This document shows positions 51,328 to 61,883 of a stretch of 64,000 bases of DNA, in pieces. A program made the translations under genes and the position numbers. Within the stretch, counting starts at the first letter, position 1; each line of letters opens with the position of its first letter. The stretch is from Thraustochytrium sp. TN22. Lineage: Eukaryota; Sar; Bigyra; Thraustochytrida; Thraustochytriidae. The notes under the pieces are model-generated. The model searched no databases. It was not told the origin of the DNA and was given only the letters and a program-made list of their open reading frames with translations. The DNA lies in assembly GCA_013306675.1 (NCBI GenBank), contig JABLUY010000169.1:1-64000 (forward strand). Reading direction: 5' to 3'.

Positions 51328-53526
51328 ATGCTGACGAAGCAGAGCGGGTCGTACTACGAGGAGTTCCGGCGGTCGCGCACGCGGGAGCGCAGCAAGGCGG
51401 ATGACGAGCGGCTGCTGACGGACCGCGGCGCGTACCTGAGCTTCCTGGAGGTGCAGCTGGAGCGCGTGTCGGCGGCGTGCCTGACGTCGCAGGGGTTTAG
51501 CGACCGCATCGAGGAGGTGCAGGCGTCGGTGCTGGTGTACGATGAGAAGATCAACAACCTCGCGCGCGCTGTGAAGCTGGCCGAGGCCAAGGCCGAGCGC
51601 AACGTGGAGGACGCCGAGGCGGCAACACAGACGGCGGCGCGCAAGACGGGCGAGCTGGGCGAGGACGTAATCCGGCTCGATGCGCGGCTCGAGCAGGTGC
51701 AGCGCGGGCTGACCGCGGTGCGCGCCGAGACGGAGGGCTTCGAGCAGCGGCAAAAGGAGCTGACCGAGGTGCTGCGCCGGCGCCTCGAGGAGAAGGTGCT
51801 GGAGATGAGCAGCCGCCTCGAGCTGGAGGAGGCGCGCGGTAAGACCAACGAGACGCGGATTGTGGCGCTCGGCGATATGGCGCGCGCCGAGTCCAAGAGC
51901 GCGGCCGAGACTCTGCAGAGCCGCCTCGAGCTGCGCCTCGAGGCGCTGCGCGAGCAGCTCGACCTGCGCGTGTCCTCGCTCGAGGGCCGTGTCACGGCCG
52001 GCCTCGAGCACTTCAAGACGCTCGAGGCCAACGTCGAGGCGCGTAATACCGCAGTCAACGCCGCGGACCTCGGGGCGCGGCACGCGCTGGAGGACCTCGC
52101 CCAGTCCCGCGGCGGGCGCGGAGCCAGCGCGCGGTCCTCCGGCGCCGCCGCGGGCCGCGGTGGGCCGCGGGTGGCGGCACCGGAGCTCCTTGCCCTGCGC
52201 TCCGAGATGGAGCGCGTGCGTGTCGAGGCGTCCCAAAGCACAGACGCCTCCGCGGCGCGCCTTGAGGCGCGGCTCGAGGCGCTCCAGCAGCAGGTTCTCG
52301 CGCTGCAGCGCGGTCCGGCGCCGCGTGAGGACGGCCGCGCGGCGCCCGGGGCTGGTCCCGGCACAGCGCTCGCGCAGCAGCTCGCGCGCCGCCTCGACTC
52401 GCTCGAGCTGCGCCTGGAGACCTCGGAACGGGAGAACGCAGAGCTCCGCGATCAGGTCGTCCAGCTGCAGCGCGCTCTGCGGTCGCGCGGCGAGAACTCC
52501 TCCGCCGCTGTCGACGAAGACGGGGCCGCTGACGCTGAGCTTGCCTCTCGCGAGGAGGTCCGCGAGCAGATCCAACGCGCCACGGCAGCGCTCAGCAAGG
52601 ACCTGCGCGGCATGCTGGTGGCCGTGGAGCGCAAGCTCGCAGAGCAGAGTGCCCTGGTCGGCGACAGCATGCGCAAGGTGGAGACCTTTATGGACGTCTT
52701 TGACGCGGCCCAGGCAAGCATGGAAGACCGCCTGCGCAGGGGCCGCCTGCACGAGCGCCGCCTGCAGAGCATGCTGCGCGAGTCCGCGCATGCGCTGGAC
52801 GAGGAGGAGGAGGGCGAGGCGGCGCTGGACGCCGCCTACCCTAATGCCTACGAGGACGACGCTGGCGACGAGGGCGTCGGCCAGGCGGGCCCGCGGAGGA
52901 GGAGCACCAGCAACGCCAGCAGCCGCCACCGCCACCACCACCTGCGGGGCGGCTCGCCTCGTAGGACATCCGCGGAGTCCAAGGCCAACGTGTCTTCATA
53001 CTATCTCGCGCTGCAGGCGCTCTCCGGGGGGACCGAGGAGCCGCCGCTCGCGCGGCGCGCCGTCAAGAAGAAGTCTGTGCGCGCCAAGCCCAAGCTCAAG
53101 CGCACCGTCGGCCGCGCGCGCGGCGGAGCGGGCGCCGCGGGGAGCGGCGCCCCGCGGCGCGTGGTGGAGCTGCCGCAGTCGCACCAGGGCCCGACGTTGT
53201 CTTCGCTGCGTCGCCGGCGCAGCAAGACGCCGCCGCCCTTCCAGCCGTCGCGCGCCGTTACGGACGAGGAGGACGAAGGCGGCAGCTTCACGGACTCCTC
53301 CGCTACCTCACGTCGGCGCGACGGCGGCGGCAAGCGCGGCCGCGCTCAGCGCGCTCGGACCTCCTCTGTGGACCTGCGCGACTCGCTCGGCCCGGACGAG
53401 CTCGTGGAGCCCCACGTCGAGCCGCTCTTCGCCACGGACGGCTCCCGCGACGCGCGCGCCTCGGAGGCCGCCGCCGCCGCGCGCAGGCCGGCCTGGAACG
53501 CCACCGGCAGCGGCAGCGCCAAGTAG
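51328..53526 (+). CDS. Coiled-coil protein with a conserved N-terminal segment and basic C-terminus
   Basis: 732 residues. The first ~90 (SYYEEFRRSRTRERSKAD, LTDRGAYLSFLEVQLERV, LTSQGFSDRIEEVQASVL) look like a conserved segment, followed by long coiled coil (~75-265, ~285-325 and ~350-490) with heptads such as SRLELRLEALREQLDLRVSS. Two low-complexity breaks sit between. From ~505 the protein is rich in basic, Ser and Gly residues (RRRSTSNASSRHRHHHLRGG, KKSVRAKPKLKRTVGRARGG). No enzyme motif. The composition fits a centrosomal, basal-body or cytoskeletal scaffold; this is inference. ATG 51328 is the first in a frame that is clean from that point. The CGCAT array follows its stop. Confidence 0.85.
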   Translation: MLTKQSGSYYEEFRRSRTRERSKADDERLLTDRGAYLSFLEVQLERVSAACLTSQGFSDRIEEVQASVLVYDEKINNLARAVKLAEAKAERNVEDAEAATQTAARKTGELGEDVIRLDARLEQVQRGLTAVRAETEGFEQRQKELTEVLRRRLEEKVLEMSSRLELEEARGKTNETRIVALGDMARAESKSAAETLQSRLELRLEALREQLDLRVSSLEGRVTAGLEHFKTLEANVEARNTAVNAADLGARHALEDLAQSRGGRGASARSSGAAAGRGGPRVAAPELLALRSEMERVRVEASQSTDASAARLEARLEALQQQVLALQRGPAPREDGRAAPGAGPGTALAQQLARRLDSLELRLETSERENAELRDQVVQLQRALRSRGENSSAAVDEDGAADAELASREEVREQIQRATAALSKDLRGMLVAVERKLAEQSALVGDSMRKVETFMDVFDAAQASMEDRLRRGRLHERRLQSMLRESAHALDEEEEGEAALDAAYPNAYEDDAGDEGVGQAGPRRRSTSNASSRHRHHHLRGGSPRRTSAESKANVSSYYLALQALSGGTEEPPLARRAVKKKSVRAKPKLKRTVGRARGGAGAAGSGAPRRVVELPQSHQGPTLSSLRRRRSKTPPPFQPSRAVTDEEDEGGSFTDSSATSRRRDGGGKRGRAQRARTSSVDLRDSLGPDELVEPHVEPLFATDGSRDARASEAAAAARRPAWNATGSGSAK

Positions 53527-53663
53527 TCGTCCTCGAGCACAAGCACACGACCTCGATTCAACTCGTAACAGCTCCTGTAAAACCTTAGCAGCCTCTATTA
53601 CGTCTTGCGACCTTGGCGACCAATATGCTCTCCTCTCATCTGTTCCGCCTTCATCTCCTTCAC

Positions 53664-53967
53664 ATCGCATCGCATCGCATCGCATTGCATCGCACTGCGT
53701 CGCGTCGCAGCGCATCCTATCGCAGCGCATCCTATCGCAGCGCATCCTATCGCAGCGCATCCTATCACATCGCATCGCATCGCATCGCATCGCATCGCAT
53801 CGCATCGCATCGCATCGCATCCCATCGCATCGCATCCCATCGCATCGCATTGCATCGCATCGCATCGCATCGCATCGCATCGCATCGCATCGCATCGCAT
53901 CCCATCGCATCGCATCGCATCGCATCGCATCGCATCGCATCGCATCGCATCGCATCGCATTGCATCG
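53664..53967. repeat. CGCAT pentanucleotide array with a 15-bp higher-order unit
   Basis: About 60 CGCAT/ATCGC units over 300 bp. Variants include CCCAT and TGCAT. Within it, a 15-bp unit CGCAGCGCATCCTAT repeats four times at 53706-53765, which means the array has evolved by unequal exchange of blocks as well as by slippage. Confidence 0.95.
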
Positions 53968-54291
53968 CGTCATCCTTTTTCCACTTTAGAAAGAACCAAC
54001 CTGAGCCAGCCCGGCGTTCACGAACTCCGCGCGGCGGTCGACGTCGAGCCCGTGCGCAAAGTCCAGCACCTCCACGCGCCGGCACTACTTCGCGCGTGCC
54101 ACCTTCCCCAAGCGCCGGCGCCGGCACCGTAAGGGCGCCGGTCCGGCTTGGAGTGGGCAGCGGGCGAGTTGCCAACTACAAGTTATGCCGACCGAAAGCG
54201 CCGCATGTACAAGCACGCGCCCTCACCGGCGCGGCAGAGCTCCTAGCGCCGGCGCCACCGCGGACCGCGCCGCGCTGCACCGCAGCAGGCC

Positions 54292-54292
<1 letters not shown>

Positions 54293-54341
<49 letters not shown>
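54293..54341. repeat. GCC trinucleotide run upstream of the MYRF-like gene
   Basis: About 16 perfect GCC units, probably in the 5' UTR or promoter. Confidence 0.85.
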
Positions 54342-54618
54342 CGGCTGCAGCCGCCGCCGCGCGGCCCGCGGAGAGCGGCTGCGCATCCCGGGCCCGGGAC
54401 AAGGGAGGGGCCCGTCCATCCATCCATCCAGCATCCATCCATCCATTTCTTTTCTTCGCGCCGCTCGTCCGTTCGCCGCGCTCGCGGCCGCTGACCGGCC
54501 GCTCCGCCTCGCGTGCGCGCGCGCAGGCGGCGCGGCCGACGCCTCGCGGGCCCCGCCAAGCCTCCCGCCGGCTGAGAGCGGCGCGGCGCGCGTGTAAGGG
54601 CAGAGGAAGGAAGGAAGG

Positions 54619-55253
54619 ATGAGCGGGACTTCAGCTTCTTCGGCGCGGGCGCCAGCGTCGTCGACGTCGTCGTCTTCCTCGGCGTCGTCGCAGAGGCGCG
54701 AGGCCGCAGGCATGCAGTACGAGCAGCAACAAGGGTTCCCGGGCGCGTGGACGCAGCACATGGGCCAGCAGCATCAGCAGCACCAGCAGAATCAGCAGCA
54801 CCAACATCACATGATGATGATGATGCAGGAACAGCTCCCGCAGCACCAGCAGCACATGATGATGCCGGCGCCCATGCACCTGCAAGGGTATGCGCCGCAC
54901 ATGCACTACTACGACCCGCAGCACCAACAGCACCAACAGCATCAACAGCACCAACAGGCATATTTTGGCGGCGGAGGCGGGAATCCATCGCTGTACGTGC
55001 CCGTGCACGCTGGCGTGCAGCATGGGCAGCCCGGCGAGGCTGTGGAGAGGGCAGCACCGCCGCTCTCGCGCCTGCAGGAGCACCCGGAGGGCATGCAGTC
55101 TTCGGACTCTCTCGACTATGAAGATGAGTTCTTGGACGAGATCATGATGATGGGCGAGAGCTCGTCCTCGGCGGCAGGCCCCGCCGAATCGGTGCACTCA
55201 ACAGTTAATGCTCGTCCGGCGGCGCCAACGACCTCTAGCAGGAGCGGCGGCGG

Positions 55254-55302
<49 letters not shown>

Positions 55303-57657
55303 TCGTCGTCGTCATCGAGGTCGCCGCCACCGCCGGTGCCTGTGCCGTCGGCATCGATACCTTCCCGGCCCGCCGAGGCGAGGCCCGCCGAGGCGAGGCC
55401 CGCCGAGGCGAGGCCCGCCGAGGCGAAGCGCAATTCTGCACTGGGCGGGTCCGCAGGGCAGTCTGCAGCGTCCGCTACGAGCGAGCGCGGGACGGAGGGC
55501 CCGACGGGAAAGCGCGCTCTGGCCACGGCGTCCTCCTCCTCCTCCTCCTCCTCGTCGAGCTCGCCCTCGTCCAGTGGCGCGGCGGCGGCTGCGGCTGGCA
55601 CAGGGACTGCGTCGAACACTGGCGACGACGATGCCGAGGGCAAGTTGAACTGGGAGCAGGTGTACGACGTGCTGGAGGCCGCCGCGGCGGGCCGGCTGTC
55701 GCCCGACCTGACGGTGCGGCCGCAAGCGTCGCCGATCTGCATCGACCTGCCGTGCTTCTACGTCCAGAACGTGGCCAACTCTTTAACGGAGGCGGAACGC
55801 ATCGAGGCGCTGGGCGCGCCTGACCGGCTGGTGAACGTCAAGTATCAGAGTTTCTCGAACGCGGAGATTTGGTGGTCCGCCAAGAGCAACTTGTTGCGCG
55901 GCGTCGTGGCGCGCAAGATGAGCAGGCGCGTGCGCTCGTACCGGCCGGGCCCGAGCGCGTCGCATGGGTTCTCTGGGCGCTGGTTCAGCCTCATCACGCG
56001 GTCCGATGCCAAGACGGAGGTGGTCAAGTCCAACTGCAGGCTCTTTGTTGTTCAAGAGGCACCCTCGCTCGTGCAGTTCTGGCCATGCGACGAGGTGGTG
56101 CCAGAGCCGAAGCGGCGGCGTAGCTCGAGCGCGCGCCCCGGCTCGCCCAGCGCCGCCGCGCGGCGCACCAGCACCGCGAGCGATACTGCGCAGCCATCCA
56201 GCGACACGCCCAAAAACTACGCGCCCATTGGCGTGGTGCCGGCGTCACCAGGCACCGACTCGATGCGCTCCGGCGAGGCGTCCAGTAAGCTGCTGAGCTA
56301 CGTCTACGGAAAGGAGAACGGCGGCAGCGCCACGGACAACATTGTGCACGTGAACGGCAGCCTGCACGTGCACGGCGACGCCTGCTTCGAGGCGGACCTG
56401 GTCGTGCGCAACTTGCGCGTGCTGGGCACGCTCACCGTGGAGGGTGGCATCAACGGGCAGCTGGTAACGCCACCGGAGGCCGCCGATTACGCGGAGTGGT
56501 TTGCCAAGCTCGACCCAGACGAGGTGATCGAACCGGGCGACGTTGTGCAGCTGCGGTCGCCGGCGCAAAAGATCACCAAGGACACCTCTGGACGCGGCCC
56601 GTTCTTGGTGGTGAGCACCTCGCCTTCCGTGGCCGCCGGCGTGCCCATGGAGAATGGCGCGGGCGCGGCGGGCCTGCTGTGCGGCTTCTTGGGCCAGGTC
56701 CCGGTCAAGGTTCAGGGCCCGATCACGTGCGGTGACGTACTGGTGCCGAGCGGCGATGGCGACGGCTTCGCGGTGCGCGGCCGCGTCTTTCATGCGACCA
56801 ACTACGAGCCGCTGGCCACCGCCATGGAGGCCTGCGGCCCGGGCCGCCAAAAGGTGCTCTCTTTCGTGCGCTGGCCGCACGACACACAGTGGAACGAGTT
56901 CCGCGACGTGGACAAGAAGCAGCTCGCATCCATCGAGCGTGTCTGGGACCGCACCATTATCATGTCGGTCCTGTACCTGATCAAGATCGTCGCGCTGTCC
57001 ACGGGCATCTACCAGCCGCAGTTCGACATTTCCGTCTTCCTCTTCATCGTTGCGGCAGAGGTCTGCCTCATCTTCTGGGCATTTTTGCACTTTCCGAACT
57101 ACTACGAGTTCATCTACGAGGGCTACTTCTTCCAAGCGGCCCTGGGCGGCAAGTTCCTCGTCTGTGCCTACTTGCTGTACACGGTCTATGGCGGCAGCGA
57201 CCTGACTGAGCAGTCTCGCGCGCTCACCAAGCGCGAGATTCGGAGCGTGCTCGTTGATACGGCATTTCTCTGCTACGAGATGGCCATAGCCTGGGTCGTG
57301 GGCTCGGTCATGGGGGCCACGCGCCGCGCTGTCAAGGAGCGTTGGGATGCGGTCGACCCCGATATCTTCTACGAGTCCGATTTCGAGCGCCGCAAGCGCA
57401 TCGTCGCGGCGCGCCTCGCTTCGCTCATTTACTCCGACGCCGAGGAGCCCGTCAAGGACGCTAGCTCGCACCGGAACCCGCGCTGCGGGGAGCGTGCCAC
57501 GCGAAATATGGTGCAAGCGCGCTCCGCGATGAACTTTGTCGAGACCTCCCTGGGCATCACCGGCAAGGCCGAGGCTGTGGACCGCCTCGACTTCGGGCCC
57601 TTTTCCTCGCGCCGCCCCCAGAATAGCGACCACCTCTCCAACAAGAAAGAGGAATGA
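54619..57657 (+). CDS. MYRF-like membrane protein: basic region, beta-solenoid, Peptidase_G2-like domain, four TM helices
   Basis: 1012 residues. A low-complexity N-terminus (Ser, Gln/His, Met; ~1-340) is followed by a folded segment ~343-490 (VRPQASPICIDLPCFYVQNV, AEIWWSAKSNLLRGVVA) with basic patches (RKMSRRVRSYR, PKRRR). Short beta strands at ~573-615 (VHVNGSLHVHGDACFEADL, LRVLGTLTVEGGIN) look like the beta-helix preceding tail-spike auto-cleavage domains. The ADYAEWFAKLDPDEVIEPGD motif (~623) and GQVPVKVQGPI...GDVLVPSG (~691) match Peptidase_G2/IMC-type intramolecular chaperone regions. Then TM helices at ~779-798, ~802-826, ~838-859 and ~880-900 and a cytosolic tail. The layout (N-terminal soluble half, self-cleaving trimeric stalk, TM) mirrors the MYRF transcription factors; whether ~343-490 binds DNA is not shown. 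Confidence 0.82.
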
Positions 57658-57927
57658 TGTAACAAATCTTTTGCTTGCTTGATGAAGGAAACCCTTCAAA
57701 AGGAGGGAGAAAACCCTTTGCCGATAAGGAAAAAGCGCGAACAGTAAGTGAGTGCTTCCACAGCTTCCACACAACAGGCATGTTGGCCTGTCTTGTTCTC
57801 TTGTGTTGTGAGCACCTTTTTGATGAACAAAAAAAACAAGACAACAGAATCATCACGAGATACGACTTCTCCCGGGCTCGAACGAAGTGCAGAATCGGTG
57901 GATTCTCGTGAGCTTTCTCCAACTGGC

Positions 57928-58958
57928 TTATTTCTCAGTCCGAGCGCCGTATGTCTTCATGTCACGCAGTTTTTCCAGTGTCTCATCGATGCCCTGAAGA
58001 ACAGCAGCCTTGCGCTCGCGCTCGCGCTGGGGCACGGGCCGGTCGAGGTTGTGCTGCACGTTTTCAAGGCGGTCAATGACGGCGCTCAGCTCCAGCGAGA
58101 GCTCTAGCGCGTCCGCCAGTCGGTGACTGAGTTGCTTCTTCATCTTGCCCATGAGTGCCTGTGCCCTGCCCAGCTCCTCGTCCGCAATCTCCAGGTACGC
58201 CGCGCCGTCTTCAGCGATGTGATACCCTGCGGAGAACAGCAGCCTGTGGGGCCAGTCGACCGGTACCTGTTAGTCGTCTTCTTTCGTGGGAGAATCTTGC
58301 TGCTTTAGCAGATGCAGTACGCCGCCCCCTCAACTTACATGGCCTTAATGGGACCAGGCGCCGCCATGCCACAGTCTTCCAGCGTTGTGGCGTTGTCGCG
58401 AACTTTTGACTTGATGAGCAGCCGTTGTTGTGCGACCGGGACGCCGAGCAGGCTCTGCAGCGTGAGTTTGAGGTCACCCACAGTCCACTTGGCGTGCGGC
58501 GCCACGAGCTGGAATAGGCGCCGCCCCTGGTGCACATTGACCAGCACGGCACCTTCCTCCAGTGTCGCGATGTCCACCTTGGGCTGCCCACTCTCGTCTT
58601 GGTCTTCATCGATGCCCTCGTCTTCGTCCTCGTCCTCCTCAGCGTCCTCCTCGTCGGCCGCGCCGGGCGCCGGCCCGTCCAGTACGTTGGCGTGACGCGG
58701 GTGCAGCATGATCATGGCCTTGATAGTGACGTCCTGGCCGCCATCGAGCTTGGCAGCGTCGCCCTTGCTCAGCACCGCACGCAGCTCCTCGCCGTCCGCG
58801 CGCTCTTTGCCCTTGATGAGCAGCCGCTGCGCCGCCGGGACGAGGCGGGCGTCGCACTCTTCGTGCACGCGCCGCTTCACCTCGCCCACCGTCGTCGCGG
58901 GCGAGGCGCCGCCCACCTCGAGCCGCAGCGACTTGCACGCCAGCTTCAGCGTCAGCAT
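57928..58958 (-). CDS. Co-chaperone with two ubiquitin-like domains and a BAG-like C-terminus; two exons
   Basis: Exon 1 is 58339-58958 and exon 2 is 57928-58243; together 936 nt, 311 residues. Domain 1 (~1-80, MLTLKLACKSLRLEVG, VGEVKRRVHEEC, QRLLIKGKERADGEEL) and domain 2 (~118-205, FQLVAPHAKWTVGDLKLTL, QQRLLIKSKVRDNATTL) are ubiquitin-like. They are linked by an acidic stretch (EEDAEEDEDEDEG). After the splice the sequence MLLFSAGYHIAEDGAAYLEI and a helical tail (LELSAVIDRLENVQHNL, RKAAVLQGIDETLEKLRDM) resemble a BAG domain, which releases nucleotide from Hsp70. BAG1 has one Ubl; two is unusual. The splice is needed to reach the BAG part. The MYRF-like gene is convergent. Confidence 0.82.
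58244..58338 (-). other. Intron of the Ubl-BAG gene
   Basis: 95 bp, minus strand, consensus donor GTAAGT, CTAAC branch word, acceptor CCCACAG. Phase 2. The alternative acceptors (AACAG, CCGCAG) would shift the frame and lose the BAG-like tail. Confidence 0.87.
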
Positions 58959-59307
58959 CGTGCCGCCGCCCTCGCACGACGCGATTTTGCCCTCCAGCTC
59001 GAGCGAATCATGCCCAAGCCTCTCAGGCTGGCTGTCCTGCGCAACGCATTTTCATCGGAGTCATCATGATACTCATACCGGTGCTCGGTTGACTCGAGGG
59101 CTCCTAACGATCGGCCTGGCCAGTGACGTGAGTTCGTCTTCCCAGGCACCGGCTGGCCGCCAATGCCTGGCTCGGTGACTGCAAGGCGAGCTCACGAGTT
59201 CAAAGTTTTGCTGTGGAAGACGACCCCTCGTCGATGGGGATCAAGTCGCTCAAAGAAGGTTCTCAACTATTCTACTTGGCTGATTGGAGCAAGGTGCACG
59301 TGACGCA
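58959..59307. other. Intergenic region, UVRAG 3' end and Ubl-BAG promoter
   Basis: 349 bp with mixed composition. CATCGG/TCATCATGATAC-like words occur near 59050-59075. No gene seen. Confidence 0.5.
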
Positions 59308-61194
59308 TCATGTTGGGGAGGCATGGCGCGGGCCGAGCTGCTCCACGACGGCGCGGAGCTGCGCAACCATGTGCTGCTGTGGCGCCGGCGGCGCCGACTT
59401 CGTCCTGACCGCGTGTACAAAGGCGAGGAGATGGACGTCCCGCGAAAGCGAGTCGAGGGCCTGCGTAAAGTGCGGCCGCTGCGCCTTGGTGAGCCCCTTC
59501 CAAAACAGCGGGAAGGTGCCGTGCGCCTTGGCGCGTCGTGCGAGAGGCCGATGGAGGCGACCACTGGCAGACCCGTACACGTTGGGAGGAAAGGAGGCCG
59601 ACACGTTGCTTTGGTGGTGCGGGGCGCGCGACATGGGCTCGTGTGGGGTCTCGGCGCTCACGATGAGCGGGTCGCACATGGTCGAGGAGCTGCTGTAGGG
59701 CTGCGGCAAGAAGCGTAGTGGAATGTCCACGTACTTGCTGAGCAGGCTTACAAAGTGAGCAAGGTAGCCGAGCGCCGTGGCGACCTGCTCCTCCTCGAAG
59801 GACCCTAGCGACGCGGCGTCCATGGGCGCCGCCGGTACTCGGAGCCCGCGGATCGTGTACACCCAGCCGCCGGCGCCGCCATCTGCGGAGCGCTCCTGCA
59901 GCGGGTACACGCGCGCGAGCGTGCGGAGCATGCTGATGCGGTGCGCGCGAAGCATGATGCGCTCGCGGGCGAGGGCGCGCCGGGCGACAGTTTCCCGGCC
60001 TGCGGCCTCGGCCGCGGCCCGGCCGTCGGTCTGCTCTGCGAGCGTTGCGCCGGCCCGCGCCAAGGCGTCGAGGCGTTCCGCGAGCGCTTTGCGCCGCTCC
60101 GCGAGCGCATCGCGCAGCTCCTCGCAGGCGTCGGTCAGACGCCTGCGCTCGGCCGCAAGCGCCGCGGCCCGACGTCTTCGCGCGCTCGCCTCCACGCTGG
60201 CGCGCAGGCGCTGCGTCCTGGCGGCCACGAGCTCCCGCACACGTGCCTCCACGGCGCGCGCGGCCTCCTGCTTGGCCAGGAGCTCCTGCATGCTCGTCAG
60301 CATCGCTTCGTACACTTCACGGCCGCCCAGAGCGCGGGCGACCTCCTCAGGCCCAGGTAGAGCGTTGCACTCTCTTGATTCTGCTGCTGCTGCTGCTGCT
60401 GCTCCTGCGGCCGTGGGAGATGCAGCATCAGTTGTAGCCGACGGATCGGCGTCTGCATGACTGCCCTCATCAGCAGCGCCTTGACCCTTCTTTTTCTTGG
60501 TGTCATCATCGTTGTCGTCGTCGTCGTCGACCGCCCGAAAGAGCATGAGGCTGTGTCCGTGGTGCTCCTTGGCTGAGCGCCGGCCTCGCCGCCAGACCAC
60601 GGGCGGCTCGGCACCCTCTTCAGCCGTCGGTGACGGCGTCTCGTCGTCCTGTACATGCGGCAACTTGCCAGGCCAGATGCCCACGAGGACGTCGTTCGCG
60701 CGCTGGCCGTTTAGCAGATGCAGCTCTGCCGTGGACAGCGCGGTGGACTGCAGGCGGTCCATGCGCACGGCGCGCTCCAAAACGAGCTGGCCTTCTCCAG
60801 GCGCGCGTGCGTGGTGGTAAGGAAAGCCATCGAGGGCGCTGTCCTCGTGCGCGCGCTCGCACTCGCGCTCTCGCGGCAGCGCCAGCACTCGCAGGCGCAG
60901 TGGCTCGTCCCAGCGCGGCGCCTCATCCTCGGGCTGCGCCACCTCCGGCCACCGCGTGCGCGTAATGCGCGAGCGCAGCGTCCACGTCGGGTTCCGCGAC
61001 TCGCGCACCACGCCGGACCTGTACACGAGCTGCGGCCCGCGCCACAGCTCGCAGTACACGTCCGTCAGCCGCGGCAGCTGCGCCGCCGCCAGGTTCCGCA
61101 CCGACACCGCCCCGCACACGTCCAGCAGCAGGAACCGCTGCAGCGACGCCTCCGCCTCGGCTTCCGCCGCTGCCTCGGCCTCCGCCGCCGCCAT
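59308..61194 (-). CDS. UVRAG: UVRAG/VPS38-like subunit of the PI3-kinase (VPS34) complex
   Basis: Regulator of endosomal and autophagic PI3P production in the Beclin-1/VPS34 complex II. 628 residues from ATG 61194. N-terminal C2-like domain (~15-150: LLDVCGAVSVRNL, LTDVYCELWRGPQLVYRSGV, NPTWTL), a linker with an Asp run (DDDDDNDDDTKKKK, ~221-234), then an Arg/Ala-rich coiled coil (~300-410). The C-terminal BARA-like domain carries the family hallmark VATALGYLAHFVSLLSKYVD followed by IPLRF (~475). This block is what distinguishes UVRAG from ATG14 and Beclin. An upstream in-frame ATG at 61347 adds a lysine/arginine-rich leader; I prefer 61194 because the C2 begins soon after. Same strand as the Ubl-BAG gene. 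Confidence 0.85.
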   Translation of the reverse strand: MAAAEAEAAAEAEAEASLQRFLLLDVCGAVSVRNLAAAQLPRLTDVYCELWRGPQLVYRSGVVRESRNPTWTLRSRITRTRWPEVAQPEDEAPRWDEPLRLRVLALPRERECERAHEDSALDGFPYHHARAPGEGQLVLERAVRMDRLQSTALSTAELHLLNGQRANDVLVGIWPGKLPHVQDDETPSPTAEEGAEPPVVWRRGRRSAKEHHGHSLMLFRAVDDDDDNDDDTKKKKGQGAADEGSHADADPSATTDAASPTAAGAAAAAAAESRECNALPGPEEVARALGGREVYEAMLTSMQELLAKQEAARAVEARVRELVAARTQRLRASVEASARRRRAAALAAERRRLTDACEELRDALAERRKALAERLDALARAGATLAEQTDGRAAAEAAGRETVARRALARERIMLRAHRISMLRTLARVYPLQERSADGGAGGWVYTIRGLRVPAAPMDAASLGSFEEEQVATALGYLAHFVSLLSKYVDIPLRFLPQPYSSSSTMCDPLIVSAETPHEPMSRAPHHQSNVSASFPPNVYGSASGRLHRPLARRAKAHGTFPLFWKGLTKAQRPHFTQALDSLSRDVHLLAFVHAVRTKSAPPAPQQHMVAQLRAVVEQLGPRHASPT

Positions 61195-61859
61195 TCCTCT
61201 GCGCTGCGCCGCCGCGCGCCGCGCCGCCGCCGCGCCGTGCTGCCGCTTTGATCGCGTCTTGCTGCCGCGGGCCTCGGCTTCCCGGCTGGGCCTCTTCTTG
61301 GGCCGCTTTCCGTTGGATGTGCAGATAGATGTACATGCATCAAGCAAGCACGATCAATCCTCGCGAGCGCGGCCTCCGAGCTGCGCCTTCGTGGTCGAGC
61401 AGACCCTCAACTCCATGCCCAAGAGTTCTCCTGCACGATCCTGCCTGTCTTGGCTGGGCCGCGCTGTCTCGACCTCTTTCAAGGCCCAGTTCTTCAGCGA
61501 GGACACGCCTTTCGCCCTTGGCCGCGCTCACCGCTCGCTCCAGCCCACGCCCACTGGCAGGCAGCCAAGCCCAAGCCCATGGCATGCCGAGCCTCGCCAG
61601 TGCAGTGGCAGCCTACCTCACCGTCCTGCGCGCTCGCCAGCCTCGCGCACCGCGCCCCGATCGCGGCAGGACACTCGCTGCGCGTCCCGCCGCGTTCGGC
61701 GCCTGCGATCGATGCCGACCTGCAAGCGCGCTCTCCTTCCCTCCGGGTCAGCCTGCGATGACCGGGGCGCCATGGCAAGATCGCGCGGCGCGGGGCGGGC
61801 GGCGCGAGCGCAAGTGCGGCGGCCGGCCACGGCTCGGCTCGCGCGGCGGCCGGGCGGCG

Positions 61860-61883
61860 GCGCGCAGTCCCGGGACTGCGCGC
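61860..61883. repeat. 24-bp perfect palindrome
   Basis: The sequence centred on CCCGGG is self-complementary over 24 bp (arms CGCAGT and ACTGCG around CCCGGG, flanked by GCG/CGC). It could extrude a hairpin, or be a dimeric protein site. Confidence 0.75.

Larger units (their letters stand above)
53527..54618. other. Gene-free region with the CGCAT array
   Basis: About 1.1 kb, mostly simple sequence: the CGCAT array, GCC repeats (54293-54341) and CATC tetramers (54416-54445) ahead of the next gene's ATG. No recognisable gene. Confidence 0.6.

Noticed and set aside
53597-53989. Open frames (CDAMR / SHRIA repeats) across the CGCAT array
   Set aside because: Stop-free pentamer repeat; artefact.
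57840-57915. Mid-GC segment with GGGCTCGAACG, tRNA-like at first sight
   Set aside because: No cloverleaf can be drawn; it sits in the 3' region between convergent genes.
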